Assembly (NCBI GenBank): GCA_037952775.1 | Contig: JBANAY010000003.1 | Coordinates: 3,596,001 to 3,660,000, forward strand | Direction of reading: 5' to 3' | Source: Clonostachys chloroleuca | Lineage: Eukaryota > Ascomycota > Sordariomycetes > Hypocreales > Bionectriaceae | DNA: 64,000 nt | Shown: in pieces, positions 55,846-64,000 of the stretch | Layout of the letters: each line of letters begins with the position of its first letter | Numbering within the stretch: position 1 is the stretch's first letter | Position numbers and translations under genes: made by a program | Notes under the pieces: generated by a model | The model's input: only the letters and a program-made list of their open reading frames with translations | Told to the model about the DNA's origin: nothing | Databases searched by the model: none

Positions 55846-58800
55846 TGTTCTTGTCTATCGCGAACGGGCCAAGATCAATTGGCTCGCTTCTAGGTGGGAA
55901 GGGAAAAAGGAAGAGGTCAAAGGTAAGAGATTGTCTGCGATCTACAAACCCGGATGCGGCCAGTCCTGTTCTAAACCAACGGCGAACTCCAGTGAGTGAG
56001 CTACAGAAGAGGGGAGGGTCGCAGCGAGACACGGTCGACGGGACAGGACCCTTTATCTACTTGCAGGACGCGGAGAGTGCGCCATGTGTCACACAGAAAC
56101 ATCGCCCAGCCCGTGTGTGAGTGAGAGGCAACATGGCGGCATGGGGCGTGTGTGTGGAGGCAGACTGATAAGCTTCATCAGGGCCCCAGACTGCCCTGGT
56201 ACTTTTTTCTGCCGCCGCCATGCCTAGGCCAGTCTAGCCACTGTTAGTCCGTTGCGAGTGGAGGGGAGGCAAAAGAACGGCTCTGCTAGGTCACAATATG
56301 ATACGATGCTATCACTGCGTACCAGAGACCGGGGGGAGAACCCATGGACGGGGTCAACCACACGCGTTCCTTCAGCAATAACCGAACAAGGAAGGTGATC
56401 AGACCGAGAGGAGATGTGCTAATTCTGAGTGCTACTTATCACGGAACCCTGCTAGCCTGGCTGTGGAATCGAGCACAGATGGAAGGATGAGGAGGACGGG
56501 GCAGCATTTCCCCGGGAACAGCAGGCCTCAAAGAGCACAGGGGAGCCCTGCGCGAACGCAGAAACCGCCAGCCCCCCTGGACACAGCAAACGGCGCTCGC
56601 TTTGCTTCGGAGCTGGCCAGCTGGGCAGCCGAGGGAGCGGCATAGGGAAATCTAGGCAGACGAATTGTCGGCAATGCTGTTGGCCAGCAGTAGCTGAGAA
56701 AGCAGATGTCATTGCCCCGGGCCAAGACGCGACTAATGTGCGTGTAATGACCTGGCGAGAAAGCCCCGAAGCCACAGCGCACTAATGCACTGGCGGTTGA
56801 GACACAGCGGCTTCACTCGCTGTCGCCGCCCACCGGCTAGCGGTCAATCCTACCCCAACAGCCTAGCGAGGTATCCGCCATGTACCCAATCAGCGCGTCT
56901 TTGCTGCTCGCTCTACCTGCCCCCTACCTGCGTCCCGTCGCGCCTTCCCCCAATTTTTTTTAGCTGAGAGGGCGCCCGCCTTGGCCGAAAGCAGCGAGAT
57001 CTCCAACGCAGACTGCCCAGGCGCATTTCTGATTCACATTCTCCTCCTCTCCCCCTCCTCTGGGCTAGTGCCACCTCAGCTCGGCAGCGCAGCATGCATC
57101 TGAATCGGAGGCTTACTTACTGGCAGACTAGTCCGCCCAGCCTGTACTACCCATATGCTACTGCCCGCCGGACGTGGCCCGAGAAAAATCTGCCTACTCT
57201 ATCTCTCTAGACGCCCCGTTTACCAGTGTTTCTAAAGATCAGTACCCCACAATCTGTCTTGATACCAGAGCATGGCATGACTGATGGATTCCCTATTCCT
57301 GACGTTTTCAATACCTAATAGAAACCAGCAGCGTGCGGAAAGGCGGGGACAAATGGCCCAAACCCCGCAGCAGCACGAGAGAGCGAGCTCCGCCTGACAA
57401 GCTCGCGCGAAGAGAGAAATAAGCACCTGGGCCCTCTGCTTCCCATTACGTACATCATTAGGTGGATGGGCTCGAGGCAATGCGAAGCAGCAGAAGAGTG
57501 GGAAGCTAGAGATTCTAGAAGCCTTCCAGACCGTTTCCCGCGAACTGCTTGGCCCTTTCTATTTTTTTTTCCCGCTTCTAAGCCTTATTCGGACGGCTTT
57601 GCGCGATACTGAATACAGGCTGGTATCTTGAGCCGTCCATCCAACCAGGAGCAAGCGTGGTCGTATCTGTCCGCTCTAGGACCCATCTCCGTGTCCAAAG
57701 AGTGGAGAGGAAGAGCGAGAGAGGAGGCAAGCCATGGATGAGGCCACAGCAGCACGCACAGACCCTCCGAGGTTGCAATCCTGCAAGATAAGCAGCCAAA
57801 GACCTCGTCACCACGCAAATATTCTCATCCTTCCAAATCTTCTAGGCTGCTCCCCATGCTCCACCCATCCCCCCTGGCTCATCTCGGCCAATACTCAGCG
57901 GACTGATGACCATAGCGCGCCCCTGTCCTCTCCACGATGGAACAGGGGGCGGTGGCCACCGAGCTGGGTATTTTGATATGCCACTGCCGTGCTATTGGTT
58001 GCTGGCCAGCTGGGGAGGCGAGTGAGACATGCGAAGGAGCCTCTTCGGGGGAACAACACGCACTCTCTCGCCATATCGCAATATATTTTTGCGCCTAGGG
58101 TGATTACCTTATCATGATTCAAATTGATATTACCCTCGACTCATTGCTTTGGTCTTCCGCCAAGAAGGCCCTTCGGTAAGCGGGAAACACGAAGGCAATG
58201 TTCTAGGCCCATGCTGTTGCTACCAATATCGTAATAGTCAAGCAGAGCAAGGCCAGGGAGAAAATTACTGGGGAGAGAACAATCAACTGGTAGGCCACGA
58301 GACCAACCCAAACTCAGACCGCACGTCCTAGGAATGGCAGGGGGCCGAGGATGGACCACTGTCGCAATCGGCCGCTGTGGCTAAAATGGCAGGAGATTAC
58401 CATTGAGGGGGTGACAAACATGGAGCCAGAGAGACACCCTTTCCCTATCCCACCTAATAGGCGGTTCTTTTGATGATCGCCGTCTCGCAAGTCAGCTAGC
58501 CCGCTTGCCTGCCTGCACCACCACTCTGTAGTGCTACTGAGGATCCGAAACACTGTACAGACCAGCCCGCCCGATGGGAAAACCACGATCTCGGCTTGCT
58601 CTTATTTTTAAATTTAGAGTTGGATGAAGCTTAAACGACGGCGAATGCTGTCTCTCGCTGTCCCTCTCCAGGGAGCCACGACTGTTGCGCTGGACCCTGG
58701 GGATCCTGGGAATGTGTCGACGCTCCCCTCATGCTTCCCCCGCAGTGCTATTACGTACTCATTACGCTCCCTCATCTCCCCCCAGATCTCGCCCCGGATT

Positions 58801-61381
58801 GGTCCCAGATTGGCTCTATGCCTCTCCTCATCACTTCAGCCGGCGGCACTTGCAGCTCCATCGCCAGTTGTTGGATTCATTCACTGTGGCATCATCACGC
58901 GATGAGCCCTCTGGGAGCGCACCAGCATGGCATGAGGTTGGAGATGCCAGGCACAACCCATGTTTTCCGCCGGCTGGGCAGACGCCACTGACGTTCCGAG
59001 CCATCCTTGGTCTTCCTTGATACGGCGCTTGGCTGGGCCATGACAGGGCAACCAAGACTGCTGGGCAGCGTCGCCAAGAGCGCCCCCTCCGAGGCCTCCA
59101 TCCCTCCATTCTCACAAACGCCTTGGCGTTGTAGCTCTTCTTCGCTTACGGCCGACTGATTGACTTTGGGCTCCCGTCGATTATTGATTATTGTGTGCTA
59201 GTGTGACCACCACTTACTCGGTCTGTGTCCGAGAATGACATGGCACTTTTGGAGACGACTGCGTTTTTCCCTCACGCATGACGCGCCTCTCTTCCCGCTT
59301 TTGAGACGGTTCGGTGGTGATAATGGCGCAGCTAGATACAGGATTGATTCCTTGGTAGACGATCGAATTCCTAGCGACCGTACCATCGGATCCGATAACA
59401 GCTGCTCCAGGGTAGGTAATCACACCAACAAACTGACAAGCGGTAGCGTACCGGGGAGCAAAGTGTCGTGTGCAGATGGCCATGACCATGCAAACAATCA
59501 TCACCACAGCAAGATCAGCCTCTGTCCCACGCACTTGCATTAAAATGCTGATGCCCGGTACCCCGTTGTATTGTGAGCCGATAAGCCCAGCCGCTCTCTG
59601 CTAGCGGCCACAGCTAATGCATCCGTTCAAGGCATTCCCTGACCACAAGCTAAACTGCCTGCAGCAACGCGAAGGAACACGAGCCCATTGACCATCAATC
59701 AATGACGCGGGACCCAACCTCGTCCCCAGCGAGAGCCGTCATTGTCTGCCTCTTCCTGTATAGAGAGCGCCGCTAGGCTGACTCTCTGCTCTGTTCCTCG
59801 AATGACAGCCAGCCTGCGCTGAGTGGCTTGCAGTAGCCCGAAACAACTCGCGTGAGCATACACTCTGGCATCGTCCCATTTGTCTGTCGCGACGCCCATC
59901 CAAAGTGTGCCAGTCGTGCATCAGCCCGGGTAATCGGCATAGCAGGCCCAAAGCCCGTGGTGATCTACCTACGCCGTCTCTTCCCCCGCAATCTCTATCC
60001 TGTGATCAGGACTTCAGCGCGGCGCAGCGCACTCTTATCTCTAGGATCGGTTCCAGCCGCACAAGTCTGCATAGCTCGCCCGGCTGATTAGCTTTGCATC
60101 TTCATCTTTGCTGGCCGCATTGAGCCTGTGCTAGGCCGACTGTGATGTGGGCCGTGATAAATGTGCATGTGTGCATGTGTGTATCTGTACAGCCTCTTGA
60201 ATTCCAAACACGCCCTAACCACTCAGTCTTAACACTTCCGGCCCGATACGCCTACCCCAAAGGCCCATTTAGAGTTTGACATAGAGGTGCACAGCTCGGG
60301 ATTACCGTTAGCCCAACAGTTAGCCTACCGATCAGGAATTTCGTCTGTGCGACACTCTATCATTGAGTTTGTTTGGCTGTTTGGCGGAACTGATAGTACG
60401 GCCCAACGATCTAGGGTAGGTAGGTCAATAGTGAAAAGCACAATATCAAACTGGAGAGTCACCAACCCTTCGTCATATTGGCCTTGCGAAGGTCGCAAGA
60501 TAGAATTAGTTTTATAAATGACGCTTGGATAAACTGAACTCAAGTGATTGATTGATGAGTCTCTGTATTGTTAAGATCTTGGTGGTGAGTAGCTAAAATA
60601 TTAGTCTTCATGTTACATCAGGTTTGTCTTCATTCCAATACCCATCTATCTCAGTAAATCAAAGCAATGCATCTAATAACACTGAATCGAGCCCCTGTCT
60701 TTTCATTCATCGTCGCCGCTTTATGGCTTGGAATTCGCTGTTCAAAAACGAACCCAATTACTAGCTCGATTTAGGTTTGTAGGTTGAAGGGCAGAAATTG
60801 AGCCATGGTCGGCAGCATGTGCGATATCATTCTCAACAGCCATAAATACTGTAAGAGCTGCATGGGCCTCATGAGGTGGTTGTGTTGCATTGAAAGTCGT
60901 TTATTGACCTTGGAATCTACCGAAGGAGAAGGTGCTGACCATGAGAATTATCAAGAGCAGGATCGTTCAGCTACACGATTCTCCTTGTCTCTCCCTTCCC
61001 ACTATTGATCTTCAACAATTACAGTAGCCCTTGAGGAGTACTGTGGCGAACAGATGGCCTTCCTTTGAACCATGGATTCAAACTGCTGGCTAGGCAAGAG
61101 CAAGTACCATACGGCGGTGGGTCTGGAAATCAGGAAAATCAAGATATCGGGGCGTTCCTCTCCGAAATATCACTTGTAATCACTAAGAATTGGTATCGAA
61201 AACCATTCTTTGTCAATCAATTGATGAGAGGCCCCGATATTCAACAGCCTCCGGGTAAGAGGGAGTTTCAGTCTTGGATAGAGGAACAAGTATTTGAAAT
61301 CATAGGTTACAATTAAAATTACGGGGATAATATACGTGAGTTAATCCACAATCGCTCCAATCCACCATATACAACTCCACC
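55846..61381. other. long intergenic region (about 5.5 kb) upstream of the permease
   Basis: No protein-coding gene recognised. Unlike the 5-18 kb block, the first part is fairly G/C-rich and contains many pyrimidine tracts, so it could be a long regulatory region, a non-coding transcript, or hold unrecognised small genes. Open frames on both strands are short and without domains. A TG-rich microsatellite (TGCATGTGTGCATGTGTG) lies near 60163-60180. Confidence 0.45.
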
Positions 61382-63205
61382 TTAAGGCTTAAGCCAACAA
61401 AGCAACGATAGCGGGCGCGAGCAGAGTGAGCCCAACCTTGACAAAGCTGGCACCGGCTTGAGATGGCCCGGACGGAGCCACGGTTGGGTTCCCAGCAGGG
61501 GGGTAACCACAGTGGGGAGGTAGCCAGAGGGTGAGGCGATGACGACGCTCGTGAGGGTGTTGTTAGGTTGAGGGTAAGCGGGAATAGGGCCTGGAATGCC
61601 CGGAGCGGGTGTGTTACCAGCATGAGGTGATGAAACGATCGGAGCAGGAGTGTAAATGGCCGAGGGAGCTGGAGCAGAAGGACCTGCAGCTCCGTTTCCT
61701 GGGTTGGCTGGGTTGACGGGAGTGACTGGGGAAGCAGCTGACTCGCTGTGAATGGGAGTGGTAACTGGAACCGACATGGCGCCGTTACCAGGTTGCGAGA
61801 CGGGAGCAGCTGGAATAAGGGTTTGAGAAACACCAGTCGTAGCCGGGCAGACGGTTGTGGTACCGGTAATGGTAACAGTGGGCACGATGCTTTCTGCCGG
61901 TGTGGCAGGAGGAGTATAGGTGCTTGTGGTAGGCTCGCATGGCACAATGGTGGTCAGGGTCTCGGTGATGGTCTGAACTGGCTTGGGGTTGGAAGTGGTA
62001 GTGCTGATGTTGGCACTGCCGCCCTGGGAGATGGGGCACACAGTGATGGTAGGGACCACGGTCTCTGTGACAATTTGCTGGGTCTGGGATGCAGGGCAAT
62101 TCGGCACAGAAGCGTGGCAGCTGGTGATGGTGTACTGCTTTGTGACAGTTGTCTCGCTGGTTACAAATCCGCCGCTGGTAATGGGCTGGGCCAGCTTCAA
62201 AGTAGCCGTCACCTTGGGTGGTGTATTGGGGTTGGAGAAAATGCGTCCAGGAAGGCATTCGGTGCCCTTCTCCCCGCGAGCAATCGTAATGGTAACACTG
62301 GGAGCGGCTGTGATGTCAAGAATATCGAGAGCTTCCACGTTGACGCCGACACTGAGGCTTAGGTTGAGAATAAATTCGTTGCTAACGGAGAGAGCACACT
62401 CTGTAGTCTCAACAAGGACAATAGTGTAGTGGCAGAGATCAGCCCACAGAGAAATCTCGGCCCCAGCTTCAACCAGGTCAATGTCAAGGAGCTCAACCTC
62501 AGCACCAACAGAGATGTGGGACCGGAGACGAAGTCCAAGTTCAAGTTCAATGGCAGCAGACAGGTCGACCTCGGCACCGACGGAGACAGGGAGGGCCTTG
62601 GAAACCAGGCCATCAAGCTTGGTCTCAATAATCTCCTTGCTCGCGACGGAGATGTCGATGTAATCGCCTTCGCCAAAAGAGATGTAGAACCCAGCAAAGA
62701 CGTCAATAGCAGCACTGGCACCAACAATGAGATCCAGGGCAAATGCAGCACCCAGGTCGAGCTCAAGGAGTTCGGTGTCAACAGAAAGCTCTCCAGAGGC
62801 AAAAAGTTCCACTGTCTGGAAGACAGCCGCGGAAGCGGAAAGGTCGATCTCGACGTAGGCCTTGATACCGGCGAGGCTTAATCGTACAGTCGGCTGAACA
62901 AGGAAATTATCGAGAGCCTTCAGGCTCACATCACCAGACACCTGAGCCTCCTTGAGGCTCAAGTCGAACGAGGTAGCCGGTGTAGTCTCGGTCTTAGGGC
63001 CGGCAATACTAGAGGTTTGTTAGCATGTGATCAAGTCGTCGTATATGTAGCTGAAGCTTCTATACCCTTTGTATAGAACCTCATTTGCCCAGCTTTTAGC
63101 GAGATCGTATGTAGCATGAGTGTTCTTGTTAGCAAGGTTGGGCAAAGTCGCCTGGGCAATGCTAATCAGACCAGCAAAGGCTGGAGCCAGAATTGAGAAA
63201 CGCAT
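61382..63205 (-). CDS. secreted, probably GPI-anchored Thr/Pro-rich protein of unknown function, frame problems at two sites
   Basis: Starts with ATG at 63205 and a signal peptide (MRFSILAPAFAGLISIAQA). A short first exon runs to about 63066 and an intron of about 56 nt (63010-63065, with a TGCTAAC branch point) follows. The main frame (about 62962-61382) has a region rich in alternating Leu, Glu, Ser and Ala (VEIDLSASAAVF, GAEVDLSAAIELEL), a Cys-containing stretch, then a Thr/Pro-rich linker with TVTITGTTTVCP-like repeats. In the listed frame the protein ends CWLKP. One base over, after the C6 run at 61498-61503, it reads QAGASFVKVGLTLLAP and ends VALLA at 61389, a typical GPI-attachment signal. 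The splice as drawn also leaves the second exon one base out of frame, near the GGG at 63000-63002. No known domain is recognised. Confidence 0.7.
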
Positions 63206-64000
63206 TATGTATAAGAGAGTGAAAATTATAACGAGTGGCCGGAGACAAAAACCTCCAAAAAGAGTGACTTGAAGCTGAAATGAGAGAAATGGTTTAATGT
63301 GAGTGAATCTCAAGATGCATTGTGGTTGTAGGAAGCCGTCCTTTTAAACCAGAGCCATCATTCAATGTTGGTCAATATGCCGCCCTTTGTCTTGCTAGGG
63401 TTCTCAGGGGAAGCCATATAAATCCATCGTCGTGTTGAGATGAGACGGTAATGGCGCCAGTGGAAGGCAACGCCTGGCTGCCGGCCGCGGGTGTGGTTCC
63501 ATGGCAGATCAGTATGCGTAATGCCTGCCGACATACGATCAGAAAGGCTGATCAGGCCAATAAGCTTGGGCTGGAGCGTTGTCGAGTAGGTCAGAGCGTT
63601 GCTTGGCCGTATTTAGCGCTCAGCGGTCTAAGATCTCCCATTCATGGTTCAACCCGTCTGGTCGGCCGGCTTAGAGGCTGTGCAACGAGGAGACAATCTA
63701 TATGAACCTTGTCTTTTGCAGTTTTGTGGAGATTGACGGAGATCGAAATCTAACCAACCCAGCCCATCATGAAAGGACCCATCAAGGTCTGTTCGGCAAG
63801 GCTTGGCTGTATGCAGCTTGCGTTCAATTCTAGGGATGCAAGATTGTGGACGAGATCATTGCCGACCAAAAAGGTCCAAATAGTCTCTCATTCTCTACTT
63901 ATCGTTTCGACATATCGTTCACCGTAGAGAAACGATGCTCTCCTCTCCTCGCAGATGGAGAACGCCAAGCGAGGCGTTGAATGAGAGACAAGGATGATCA
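63206..64000. other. intergenic, promoter of the GPI-type gene
   Basis: Upstream region of the minus-strand gene. The end of the window shows no recognisable gene; the frame at 63451-63705 has no domain. A gene may begin beyond the window. Confidence 0.45.

Noticed and set aside
1..64000. CRISPR arrays, bacterial operons, riboswitches
   Set aside because: Not expected in a fungal nuclear genome, and no regularly spaced repeats were seen.

Overview
The window looks like nuclear DNA of a filamentous ascomycete (Pezizomycotina). Genes have short GT-AG introns (54-220 nt, often GTATGT/GTAAGT donors and CTRAC-type branch points). Families seen include a GH67 alpha-glucuronidase, an Asp f 2/Pra1-type secreted protein, a SAT4-type fungal rhodopsin-like membrane protein, a Zn2Cys6 regulator and dispersed 5S rRNA genes. 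A Sordariomycete, possibly Hypocreales, is my best guess, from general family resemblance only.

Layout. 1-5 kb: a phospholipid:diacylglycerol acyltransferase (LRO1 type) and a three-exon O-methyltransferase, both on the minus strand. 5-18 kb: a gene-poor block whose only gene I can resolve is a four-exon Zn2Cys6 transcription factor (12.9-14.2 kb); it also holds long homopolymers and one copy of a 76-bp repeat. 18-31.7 kb: an AAAP amino-acid transporter, a DEDDh RNA exonuclease, a GNAT acetyltransferase, a Bli-4-like SDR, a proline-rich membrane protein and a second SDR with a one-base frameshift. 32-35 kb: a decayed coding remnant, then two direct-repeat 5S rRNA genes. 35-39.3 kb: an Asp f 2/Pra1-like secreted zinc-binding protein and a SAT4-type membrane protein with a 5-nt micro-exon. 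39.7-49.3 kb: an accessory stretch with a broken RidA gene, a stand-alone adenylate-forming enzyme, an SDR and an epoxide-hydrolase-like enzyme, the last two each with a one-base frameshift. 50-56 kb: GH67 alpha-glucuronidase and a YAT-family amino-acid permease. 56-61.4 kb: no recognisable gene. 61.4-63.2 kb: a secreted protein with a GPI-type tail that is out of frame in this sequence.

How genes may work together. Most loci look independent, as is usual in fungi. The exception worth testing is 41.3-49.3 kb (RidA, adenylating enzyme, SDR, epoxide hydrolase), which could be a small or decaying biosynthetic cluster. Three CAAGGT cores lie upstream of the Asp f 2-like gene (ZafA/Zap1 type), and three GGCTAA cores lie upstream of the alpha-glucuronidase (XlnR/Xyr1 type).

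Limits. Exon boundaries were read by eye from splice signals and frame continuity. Four genes contain apparent single-base indels, three of them in G or C runs, so local assembly quality is in doubt. Two coding remnants carry stops explainable as CpA-to-TpA changes, the change typical of RIP.
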